Positions 36,739 through 45,168 of a stretch of DNA of 64,000 nucleotides are shown piece by piece (within the stretch, counting starts at the first letter, position 1; each line of letters begins with the position of its first letter). The stretch lies in the NCBI GenBank assembly GCA_034190085.1, contig JAXHTS010000073.1:1-64000 (forward strand), read 5' to 3'. This DNA is from Spirochaetota bacterium (GTDB taxonomy: Bacteria > Spirochaetota > UBA4802 > JAFGDQ01). Under the pieces are notes generated by a model, which saw only the letters and a list, made by a program, of their open reading frames with translations, was not told the origin of the DNA and made no database searches. A program made the position numbers and the translations under genes.

Positions 36739-37872
36739 ATGGACCTTGGTTTAAGTGAAGAACAGGAAATATTAAAAAGATCAGCTCGGGAATTTTTAGC
36801 TGAGGAATGTCCAAAGGAGAAGGTGAGAGAGCTGGATGAGAGCGATGAGGGATACTCCCCGGAATTATGGAAAAAAATAGCTGATTTGGGTTGGCTTGGA
36901 GTTGTCTTCCCTGAAGAATATGGTGGAAGCAATGGCTCTTTTATGGATTTAGTTATTCTACTCGAGATGATGGGATATAATATTTTACCTGGACCATTCT
37001 TCTCTACAGTGATTCTAGCAGGTCTTCCCATTTTAAACGCAGGAAACGATGATCAGAAAAAACAATATTTGTCCAAGATTTCAAGTGGTGAAGCGATCTT
37101 GACTTTGGCTTTAACTGAGCCAAGCATTTCTTACGAAGCCTCTTCTATATCTACAAAAGCAACTGCAAAAGATGGACAATACATAATAAATGGCACAAAG
37201 CTCTTTGTACCAGATGCTAATGTAGCTGACTATATATTATGCGTGGCCAGGACAAAGGAAACATCAAATCCTGAGGAAGGAATTAGCATTTTTATAGTTG
37301 ATGCAAAGAGTCTAGGAATTAAGTGTACCCTGCTAAAAACGCTGGCACATGATAAGCAGAATGAAATCATATTTAAAGATGTAACCGTACCCAAAGAGAA
37401 CATCCTTGGGGGGTTAGATCAGGGATGGCCAATTATTAAGGATCTCTTAGAGAAGGCTGCGGTCGCCAAGTGTGCTGAGATGGTTGGAGGCACACAGGCG
37501 GCTCTGGAAATGAGTGTTCAATATGCTAACGAACGGACGCAATTCGGAAGACCAATTGGCACTTTCCAGGCTATTCAGCACTATTGCGCCAATATGCTGA
37601 TTGATGTTGATGGCTCTCGGTATATTACTTATGAGGCTGCATGGAAAATTTCAGAAAACCTACCTGCCACAAAGGAGACTTCAATGGCTAAAGCTTGGGT
37701 AAGCGATGCCTCCCAACGAGTAACGATGTTGGGGCATCAGATCCATGGGGCTATGGGATTCACCATGGAGCATGATATGCATCTGTATTATAGAAGAGCA
37801 AAGGCGGCTGCGCAGGCTTTCAATGATAGCGATTATCATCGCGAGATTGTAGCAAGGGAGATAGGTCTTTAG
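36739..37872 (+). CDS. Acyl-CoA dehydrogenase (third, divergent)
   Basis: A 377-residue protein. The N and middle domains are recognisable (LGLSEEQEILKRSAREFLAEE, GWLGVVFPEEYGG, LALTEPSISYEASS). The C domain has the FadE28-type signature YANERTQFGRPIGTFQAIQH and ends in LYYRRAKAAAQAF with no 'EGT.EIQ' motif. It has less Gly/Ser-rich flavin contact than paralogues 1 and 2. Such short forms often pair with a partner subunit. AGGAGGT precedes the ATG. It is the last gene of the plus-strand unit, before a strong terminator. Confidence 0.9.
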   Translation: MDLGLSEEQEILKRSAREFLAEECPKEKVRELDESDEGYSPELWKKIADLGWLGVVFPEEYGGSNGSFMDLVILLEMMGYNILPGPFFSTVILAGLPILNAGNDDQKKQYLSKISSGEAILTLALTEPSISYEASSISTKATAKDGQYIINGTKLFVPDANVADYILCVARTKETSNPEEGISIFIVDAKSLGIKCTLLKTLAHDKQNEIIFKDVTVPKENILGGLDQGWPIIKDLLEKAAVAKCAEMVGGTQAALEMSVQYANERTQFGRPIGTFQAIQHYCANMLIDVDGSRYITYEAAWKISENLPATKETSMAKAWVSDASQRVTMLGHQIHGAMGFTMEHDMHLYYRRAKAAAQAFNDSDYHREIVAREIGL

Positions 37873-37958
37873 ATCTGATTCTATTTTTGATTGAAAGTAG
37901 GTTTTAAGCTGTAATCCACATTCACTTAATAGAATGCTGCTTAAGAATCATGAAAAAT

Positions 37959-38004
37959 AAAAGGAGATCCCCTCTCATTTAGATGTGAGAGAGGATCTCC
38001 TTTT
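37959..38004. terminator. Strong bidirectional terminator
   Basis: AAAAGGAGATCC plus CCTCTCA (37959-37977) pairs with TGAGAG, AGG and ATCTCCTTTT (37986-38004), with one mismatch in about 19 pairs and an 8-base loop. T/A runs at both ends allow use by the converging dehydrogenase and synthetase genes. Confidence 0.9.
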
Positions 38005-38037
38005 GCTAAAGAGACAATTCTATACTCAGCTTTATCA

Positions 38038-39681
38038 TCAAGATCGATTATATATACCACTATATTCCTTCCTCAGATTCTTCTTTAAAATCTTTCCACT
38101 TGGATTTTTGGGGAGTTCATCCAACACAACTACCTTCTTGGGAACCTTATATCCTGCAAGCCCCTGCTTACAATGCTGTATGATTTCATCCTCACTTAAG
38201 CTATCTCCTGGTTTAGGAGAGACAAAAATAGTAACAGCTTCACCCCATCTCTCGTGAATAAGGCCAACCGCCGTACATTCAGCCACCTTCGGGTGCTTGG
38301 CTACCCAGTTTTCCACCTCAATTGATGACACATTCTCCGCGCCTGTCTTAATGATATCCTTTTTCCTATCAACAAAATAGTAATAACGCTCCTCATCCAT
38401 TATAGCAAGATCTCCAGTGTGATGCCACCCCCCTCTAAATGTCTCTCTCGTCTTTTCCTCTTCCTTATAATACCCAAGCATAGTAGTGGGGGATCTCACA
38501 ACCATCTCTCCAACAGTTCCTGGAGGCACTTCATTATCATCATCATCTACAACCCTCATCTCTACCACAGCATGAGACTGTCCAATTGGTTCTGCTCCAT
38601 CAAACCTCTCCTCCGCTTCCCCAAACTTCCTTAGTAAATCAGGGGATTTTAGTGTTGTTCCAAGCGGGGTTAGCTCTGATTGTCCATAATAATTCTGCCA
38701 ATATACCTCAGGCAATATCTCCATTATCCTTCGCATGGTTGCCTCTGGTATGGGGCTGCCGAAGATGGTACATGATCGGACAGTGCCAAATAGCTCCTTC
38801 ATCAGTTTCTCTCCATCCGGCATATTAAGCATATTTACAAAGACTGTTGGCGGCAGGCCAATTGAATTGATCTTCTCGCTTTTTATTATTTGCATAACCT
38901 CACTTGGATCTGGTGTATATAAAAGTACAAATTTATCACCCTGCACAAGGGTCAAAAAGATAGCCAAATGACCTGCCACATGGAATAGGGGGATCGCTCC
39001 TAATTGAATTCCTTCCGGCGGACTCCAACGACCAAAGTCCATACAGAAATTCATAATTGACGAGAACCAGTTGAGGTGAGAATTTAATACGCCCTTGGGC
39101 ATTGCCTCAGTACCGCTTGTGTACATCAAGGTCAAAACATCGTTATCGTTTATCTCAACCATTGGCTCATCATCCGAATATTTCTCCGAGCATAATTCAT
39201 CAAAATCGAGCCATCCCTCAGGGATTGATCTATTACCGCTTAGGTTGATCATAACCTTATGCTTAACGCTATGCATTTCCCCCACTACTTCCATTATGGT
39301 GTCAGCCAATTCATCTTCAACGACCAACATCACTGTCTCTGAATGGTTCACTATGGGTAAAATTTCTCTACTCTTGAGAGCAAAGTTTATTGGTGTTATC
39401 CATCCCCCCATCTTCGAAAGCGCAATTAATAAATCAACATATTGAACGCAATTGTGGGAAAAAATCGCCACACGATCCCCCTTTTTTACACCGAGTTCCA
39501 TTATTGCATTAGCAAACCGGTTAGCCTCCCTGTTTAACTCCTCAATTGTAAGTCGCCTTATAATCTTGCCCTTATAGCTGAAGACGATCACTTCCTTCTG
39601 GGGTTCATTAATCACGCGTTTTCTTATCATATCCCCTATGCATACCCTTCTCATTAAATTTGTATTTAATTTATCATCCAT
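38038..39681 (-). CDS. AMP-forming acyl-CoA synthetase
   Basis: A 547-residue ANL-superfamily ligase that activates a carboxylic acid with ATP and CoA. The P-loop-like motif is YTSGTEAMPKG (near residues 190-200). A5-like YYGQSELTP, the hinge GWHHTGDL...DRKKDIIKTGAENV and the C-terminal catalytic Lys in NPSGKILKK are all present. Chain-length preference cannot be told. It lies between the dehydrogenases and the hydrolase, so it probably makes the CoA ester that feeds the cluster. Confidence 0.93.
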   Translation of the reverse strand: MDDKLNTNLMRRVCIGDMIRKRVINEPQKEVIVFSYKGKIIRRLTIEELNREANRFANAIMELGVKKGDRVAIFSHNCVQYVDLLIALSKMGGWITPINFALKSREILPIVNHSETVMLVVEDELADTIMEVVGEMHSVKHKVMINLSGNRSIPEGWLDFDELCSEKYSDDEPMVEINDNDVLTLMYTSGTEAMPKGVLNSHLNWFSSIMNFCMDFGRWSPPEGIQLGAIPLFHVAGHLAIFLTLVQGDKFVLLYTPDPSEVMQIIKSEKINSIGLPPTVFVNMLNMPDGEKLMKELFGTVRSCTIFGSPIPEATMRRIMEILPEVYWQNYYGQSELTPLGTTLKSPDLLRKFGEAEERFDGAEPIGQSHAVVEMRVVDDDDNEVPPGTVGEMVVRSPTTMLGYYKEEEKTRETFRGGWHHTGDLAIMDEERYYYFVDRKKDIIKTGAENVSSIEVENWVAKHPKVAECTAVGLIHERWGEAVTIFVSPKPGDSLSEDEIIQHCKQGLAGYKVPKKVVVLDELPKNPSGKILKKNLRKEYSGIYNRS

Positions 39682-40039
39682 ATCAACAATCCTTATAATA
39701 ATATTTCTATAAATTAAAAATCACTATTTATAGAATTCAATCTCAGTTAGTATTTTGGATACCCTGAGGTAATTGACATGAATACTCTGCCTATATTCTC
39801 ATGCGATAGTAGTGCAAGAGTAACTAAAGTAACTAAGCAGTTTCTTATAATGATTAGCTGTTATATAATGCATAAAGCAAAAGTAGTCAGAAACCCTTAT
39901 GTGTTTATAAAAAATATTTGTTGGGGTGGTTGTTATACTCTATCACTCTTTCAGTTATTATTCTTTTGTGATCTCCAACAAGGTGCTCAAAATTATATAA
40001 AATAGTCGATTAATGACAGATTTTAACTAAACGGCACAC
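39682..40039. other. 358-base gap, nothing recognised
   Basis: Only short open frames with no family features are present. It may hold the promoter of the acyl-CoA synthetase gene. Confidence 0.5.
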
Positions 40040-40660
40040 TCATCGCAATGACTTAGAAAAAAACGCTGATGCCTTAGTAGCGATCTGTTCCTCAAATCCC
40101 CACCAGAAATGATCAGCACCTGGTATGATCTCAATTCCCTCCATTTCTGCTTGTGATGAAGGAGGGTTAATAAACTGATCTTCCTCTCCAAAAAGGAGAT
40201 GCATTGGTTTATTATAACTCTGTAATTCCTCCAACGCAGATGGATCGATGATAGGAGAAATAAGGAACAGAGCCTTTACCCTCTCATCACGCTGTGAGAC
40301 AGGAAAAGCCACCATGCTCCCGAAGGAATAACCTGCCAATCCAATTCTCGATGATTCAACCCCATCTAACGAGGACAAAAAGGTAATGGCACCCTTAACA
40401 TCCCCCTGCTCCCCAATTCCATCAGAATAACTTCCCTGGCTTCCGCCCACACCTCGGAAATTAAACCTAAAGGCGGCAACTGACTCATTGGCTAGGGCAC
40501 GACAGACTTCAACTACAACGCAGTTGAACATATTCCCGCCATATTGAGGATGGGGATGACACATAACAACACCAGGGGAAGGACCACCTCCATGAGGATG
40601 ATGTAATACACCCTCTAAAACAATATCATCAACAGTAAATTCGACAGATTCCTCAGGCAT
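40040..40660 (-). CDS. Alpha/beta hydrolase (COG2945-like)
   Basis: A 206-residue serine hydrolase. The nucleophile elbow is AGYSFGSM (Ser near residue 111), the acid is in FGEEDQFI and the His is in GADHFWWG. The oxyanion region MCHPHPQYGG is typical of the COG2945 group of small esterases. No signal peptide, so cytoplasmic. In this context it may hydrolyse an ester or thioester. It precedes the FabK-like gene's stop by 113 bases of minus-strand order and is probably in the same unit. Confidence 0.85.
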   Translation of the reverse strand: MPEESVEFTVDDIVLEGVLHHPHGGGPSPGVVMCHPHPQYGGNMFNCVVVEVCRALANESVAAFRFNFRGVGGSQGSYSDGIGEQGDVKGAITFLSSLDGVESSRIGLAGYSFGSMVAFPVSQRDERVKALFLISPIIDPSALEELQSYNKPMHLLFGEEDQFINPPSSQAEMEGIEIIPGADHFWWGFEEQIATKASAFFSKSLR

Positions 40661-40773
40661 CTATTTCTCCCACATTATAGGACAAGTCACGCATATATAT
40701 GCTCTCCTACTCAGCTATCTGTATAATTAGACATATTCAACTTATAATTAATAATAATCCGAATACAAATGTA

Positions 40774-41742
40774 CTAACGAAGTATATCATTCAGCCTATT
40801 ATTAGCTGATCTTGTCTCTTCAGCCAACTGTTGAAATAACTCTTTAAGGGGCAAAATTTTATTGATCTGTCCTATACCCTGACCACAGGAGATGAATCCT
40901 TTTGTCAAGTCGCCTTCGTTGATTAACTTGGAATTCTCTTCACCAGCGATAATCGGGATCACCTTCTCAATAGGCGCATTCTCCTTTTCGAGTTCCTGCA
41001 CCTTTTTTACAACATCATTGATCAAACATCTATGGGTATTGCCATATGGACGCATAATTAGGGTTGTATCGGTCTCTTTTGCTTCAAGCAGAGTCTTCTT
41101 TAGGTTGTCGTGTATTGGACATTCTTCTGTGCAGAGCAATAAGGTTCCAATTATAACACCCTCTGCTCCTAATCCCAGAATAGCTGCTATTGCTGCACCT
41201 GAAGAAATTCCACCACCACCTATTACAGGAATATTAACCCCATTAACAACCGTTGGAACAAGGCAAAGGGTAGTAATATCCAATGTTCCAGTAGCGCCAC
41301 CATTCTCAAAGCCGACTACTGTCACCATATCTACGCCAGTTGATTCAGCTTTTCTCGCATAACGCACTCCAACACATTTATGAATCAATTTCACTCCCTC
41401 TGGCTTCAATCTAGCTACAATATCATCAGGTGCACGATGCCCGCTTGATTCAACTATCTTTACCCCTTCCTCTAATATAACATCCAAATACTCATTATTA
41501 TCTATAGGCTGCATCATAGGGAAAAGGTTAATGTTTACAGCAAAGGGTTTATCGGTTTTATCCTTAATTTCTTTAATAGCATCCCTGAAACTCTCTTTAC
41601 TTCTAAACATTGCTGAAGCTAATATCCCGACACCCCCAGCCTCCGATATTGCGCTAACGAAGGAGGCGGTTGATATGTACATCATAGTACCACCAAAGAA
41701 GGGATAAGTGACATTCAACATCTCTGTTATCCTAGTTTTCAT
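40774..41742 (-). CDS. FabK/nitronate monooxygenase-like flavoprotein lacking the catalytic His
   Basis: A 322-residue FMN TIM barrel. It has FGGTMMYISTASFVSAISEAGG (split: FGGTMMYIST, AISEAGGVG), then NIPVIGGGGISSGAAIAAILGLGAEGVIIGT, the phosphate-binding end. Where FabK and nitronate monooxygenases have GGH (EGMEAGGHIG), this protein has FENGGATG, so the His is an Ala. An alternative activity is likely, for example an enoyl-CoA or acyl-CoA reductase, as for the IpdC-type members in steroid degradation. The frame extends to a TTG at 41757, but that overlaps GGAGGAG (41748-41754), the Shine-Dalgarno of ATG 41742. Confidence 0.82.
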   Translation of the reverse strand: MKTRITEMLNVTYPFFGGTMMYISTASFVSAISEAGGVGILASAMFRSKESFRDAIKEIKDKTDKPFAVNINLFPMMQPIDNNEYLDVILEEGVKIVESSGHRAPDDIVARLKPEGVKLIHKCVGVRYARKAESTGVDMVTVVGFENGGATGTLDITTLCLVPTVVNGVNIPVIGGGGISSGAAIAAILGLGAEGVIIGTLLLCTEECPIHDNLKKTLLEAKETDTTLIMRPYGNTHRCLINDVVKKVQELEKENAPIEKVIPIIAGEENSKLINEGDLTKGFISCGQGIGQINKILPLKELFQQLAEETRSANNRLNDILR

Positions 41743-42008
41743 CGTATTCTCCTCCAAGTTTTATGATGTTTACTTTCACCACAAGATATATCATACAATC
41801 AAGCAAGGCTAATCATCGAGTAAAAGAATGTCAAGGCGAAAAAAAATCCAATTAAGGCGTATTTTTTCTACTAATTTGAGATAACCGTTAATGAATATTG
41901 GGAAATATAATCTTAAGTCTTAGCATAGGGGTGTGAGTGCTACCCTTCATTCATAGCCACATACAGGAATAGTCAATCACCTTCATCTGGGAGTAAAAAT
42001 ATCTTAAC

Positions 42009-42824
42009 CTATTCCTGTTTAATTTCAATTCCCTTTAATGGATTAAATATAATCTCAAATTCAATAATTACAGGCAATTTCTGATCAATTGTAAGATCAG
42101 TTTCAAAATCAAGTTTAAGGGGCACATCTAAATCCACATCAATAGGAAAGTTTACATCCACCACGATATCAACAGGTACATCAAAGGTATGATTTATCGG
42201 CACGCTGACAGGCTCTTTTGGTAGGAAGGAAATATTATCGTTAATCCGAAATTTATGATCTATTGGTATATCAAAATCCACTGGGAAGTCGCCCTTGACT
42301 CTAACATCTTTATTAATACCAAATAGGCTAATGGTAGTTACTGTATCGATTGGTAGCTTAGTATCAAGATGTACTACCTCATTTACTGGGAAAACGTGAT
42401 CTAAATATACGGATATAGGCTTTTCAAAGGGAAGTTCAAATGTTTTATTGATGGGTATTGAAAGCACTGTTTTAAAAGGGACTTTAGCCCGCAGTAACTT
42501 CTTAAAGGGGATATTGATCCTTTGCTCCACTGGTAGGCTAATTCGTATAGGAGCAGCCAATTGGGCATTAACTAATCTATCAAATTTATAGGTGTAATCA
42601 GTATCTAGGAAACTCCATATTACAGGTCTATACTTAAAGAAAACATAGGTTGTAACTCCAATAAATCCCAAAAATATTAGGAAAAAGAGTATAATCACAA
42701 AGATAATTATACGAATAAGGATTTTCTTTCTGGGAATGATCTTCTCTACAAAAAAGGCTTCCGTGCCATCTATAATCTCATTCATTAGGGCAATTAAAAG
42801 TGTAATTATTTTTCTATTTTTCAT
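42009..42824 (-). CDS. Membrane-anchored protein with Pro-hydrophobic beta repeats, unknown
   Basis: A 271-residue protein with a single strong membrane helix (about residues 38-62, IIIFVIILFFLIFLGFIGV) after a basic stretch, then a soluble domain of about 200 residues. The domain is almost entirely short strands with a recurrent [IVLF]P[IVF] signature every 8-14 residues, for example SIPINKTFELPFEKPI, DFPVDFDIPIDHKF and SVPINHTFDVPVDIVVDV. It is rich in Asp and Val and has no Cys. No family is recognised. It may be a fibrous extracytoplasmic beta domain. The next gene on the strand is transketolase. Confidence 0.6.
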   Translation of the reverse strand: MKNRKIITLLIALMNEIIDGTEAFFVEKIIPRKKILIRIIIFVIILFFLIFLGFIGVTTYVFFKYRPVIWSFLDTDYTYKFDRLVNAQLAAPIRISLPVEQRINIPFKKLLRAKVPFKTVLSIPINKTFELPFEKPISVYLDHVFPVNEVVHLDTKLPIDTVTTISLFGINKDVRVKGDFPVDFDIPIDHKFRINDNISFLPKEPVSVPINHTFDVPVDIVVDVNFPIDVDLDVPLKLDFETDLTIDQKLPVIIEFEIIFNPLKGIEIKQE

Positions 42825-42910
42825 TTTCTCATCCCAAATGATAAATGATATCCTTCAATAGATCTTTTCTATATATTATTCTTAAATTGATAATCCCTCT
42901 TGTAATATAT

Positions 42911-44902
42911 CTATGCCTTTAAATATTCAAGCACTTTTGCTTTTATGTAATCACAATTAAAGCCATATCGTTCTGCTAACATCTTATAAGGTGCCGAAAC
43001 CCCAAACTGCTCCATGGTGATATAAAGGGCCTTATCACCTGCATACCTCTCCCATCCCATCCTGATACCAGCCTCAATAACAACCCTTTTCTTGATTTCT
43101 TTAGGTAAAATCTTTTCTTTATATTCACATGACTGCCTTTCAAATAATTCCCATGATGGAAAGGATATCACTCTTGCTTTAATCCCCTCTTCTTCCAACT
43201 TGATTGCGGCGTCAATTGAAATATGGACTTCCGAACCTGATGCGATTAGGATAACATCTGAGGCAAGGGCTGTATCATAAATTATATATGCTCCCTTATC
43301 AAGATCTCTTTCAGCCTGCGACTTCCTCTTGATAACCGGTACATTCTGCCTAGTTAGAATAAGCGCTGTTGGTCCGTCCCTGTTTTCTATTGCTGAAATC
43401 CATGCCTCTCTCGTCTCTAATGCATCAGCAGGTCTGATAACTGTAAGGTTTGGGATCATCCTGATTCCAGCAAGGTGCTCTACTGGCTGATGAGTTGGAC
43501 CATCCTCGCCAACAAAGACCGAATCATGTGAAAGAACATATATGACATGCAGTCTGCTCAATGCAGCGATTCGAACTGCAGGACGCATGTAGTCCGTGAA
43601 TACAAAAAAGGTTGCGGTATATGGCAAAAAACCACCATAGCAGGAAATCCCATTCTGAATCGCTGCCATAGCATGTTCCCTTACGCCAAAGTGTATATTT
43701 CTACCTAACTTGTTCCTCCCTGTTTCTTCATATCCCTTAACAAAGGATTTATTACTTGATCCAAGGTCAGCGGAACCACCTACTATATTTGGAACTTCTT
43801 TGAAAAGCATCTCCAGCATCTTTCCGCTAGCGCTTCTAGTTGCAATTGCCTGATCTATATCAAACACAGGCAAATTCTTTCGGAGAGATTCGATATCAGG
43901 ATTTGTAAAAAATTTATCCCACCTGTCTTTACGATTACCAACAATAAGCTTATTAAATTTCTCATCCCATAATTCATTAATCCTCTTCAACTCCCCTTTC
44001 CTCTCAGTCAGTATATCATATACCCTCTGTGGAACATAGAAATGCAAATTGGCATCGAATCCAATATTCTGTTTTGATGCCCTAACCTCCTCCTCACCCA
44101 GGGGAGCCCCATGTGTATCTTCACTCCCTTCCTTATTCGGGCTTCCCTTGGCTATTACTGTATTTGCTATAATAATTGATGGCCTATCCTCTATCTTTTG
44201 CGCCTTCAATACTGCATTCTCTATCTCATCATAATTATGGCCATCTGCAAACTGGACATGCCAATTACAGGATTCAAATCTCTTTTTAATATCCTCCGAA
44301 TAAGTTAGATCGATATCCCCTTCTATTGTAGTTTTATTATAGTCATAGATAAATATCACATTTCCAAGGCCAATATGACCAGCTATTGATGCTGCCTCAT
44401 AAGATATTCCCTCCATTACATCCCCGTCACTCACAATCGCATATATATAGTGATCTATGATACTGACTTCATCATCATTGAATTCCCTTGCCAAGAATAG
44501 GCTGGCTATTGCCATGCCAATAGCGTTAGCAAATCCCTGTCCTAAAGGGCCAGTGGTTGTCTCGATACCGGGTGTGCTTCGATATTCAGGATGGCCAGGA
44601 GTAATGCTGTTCATTTGCCGAAAGTTCTTGATATCTTCAAGGGTTATATCATATCCTGAAAGATGCAAAACAGAATACATCAGCATTGAACCATGGCCTG
44701 CGGACAAGACAAACCTGTCACGATTTATCCAACCTGGATTCGATGGATTATGCTTCAGAATTTTACTCCATAGAACAGCTGCAATATCAGCACATCCCAT
44801 GACCATTCCAGGATGGCCGGAATTAGCTTTCTGTATAGCATCTATGGAAAGACTTCTTATTGTGTTAGCAATAAGCTTCAGATCGTCGGCACTTATTTTC
44901 AT
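42911..44902 (-). CDS. tkt: Transketolase
   Basis: A 663-residue thiamine-diphosphate enzyme of the pentose phosphate pathway, moving two-carbon units between sugar phosphates. ANSGHPGMVMGCAD opens it and the ThDP/Mg motif is SDGDVMEGISYEAASIAGH. The Pyr domain has GVREHAMAAI and the C-terminal domain VISFPSWELF. The frame extends to a TTG at 44920, but that codon lies within GAGGAG (44918-44913), the ribosome binding site of ATG 44902, giving MKISADDLKLIA, the family start. The gene is single. Confidence 0.96.
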   Translation of the reverse strand: MKISADDLKLIANTIRSLSIDAIQKANSGHPGMVMGCADIAAVLWSKILKHNPSNPGWINRDRFVLSAGHGSMLMYSVLHLSGYDITLEDIKNFRQMNSITPGHPEYRSTPGIETTTGPLGQGFANAIGMAIASLFLAREFNDDEVSIIDHYIYAIVSDGDVMEGISYEAASIAGHIGLGNVIFIYDYNKTTIEGDIDLTYSEDIKKRFESCNWHVQFADGHNYDEIENAVLKAQKIEDRPSIIIANTVIAKGSPNKEGSEDTHGAPLGEEEVRASKQNIGFDANLHFYVPQRVYDILTERKGELKRINELWDEKFNKLIVGNRKDRWDKFFTNPDIESLRKNLPVFDIDQAIATRSASGKMLEMLFKEVPNIVGGSADLGSSNKSFVKGYEETGRNKLGRNIHFGVREHAMAAIQNGISCYGGFLPYTATFFVFTDYMRPAVRIAALSRLHVIYVLSHDSVFVGEDGPTHQPVEHLAGIRMIPNLTVIRPADALETREAWISAIENRDGPTALILTRQNVPVIKRKSQAERDLDKGAYIIYDTALASDVILIASGSEVHISIDAAIKLEEEGIKARVISFPSWELFERQSCEYKEKILPKEIKKRVVIEAGIRMGWERYAGDKALYITMEQFGVSAPYKMLAERYGFNCDYIKAKVLEYLKA

Positions 44903-45168
44903 CAATTTTTTACTCCTCAAATTTCACATTTTTTATTGTTAATTTAAAATTAATCCGAATAAAGCGAAACCAACATCCTTTGTCAATGAATTTGTATTGG
45001 GAAGTATTATTAATTAGGAAAAAGTTTCATTCTAATAAAAACGTAATAAGTACTCAATAAGCGTAGTGATTACTTGTGACTTAAATGATGAATTTATATT
45101 TTCAACTAAGAAGCCTCTTCAACAAATGGAAAGACCCTACAGATTTAACATAAATTGTAATAATCGTA

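Noticed and set aside
39778-40005. A 75-codon frame in the gap after the acyl-CoA synthetase
   Set aside because: No ribosome site or protein-like pattern; hydrophobic stretch looks accidental.
40892-41362. A 156-codon frame antisense to the FabK-like gene
   Set aside because: Shadow frame of a clear flavoprotein gene on the other strand.
44457-44942. A 161-codon frame antisense to transketolase
   Set aside because: Shadow frame; transketolase motifs fully cover the other strand.
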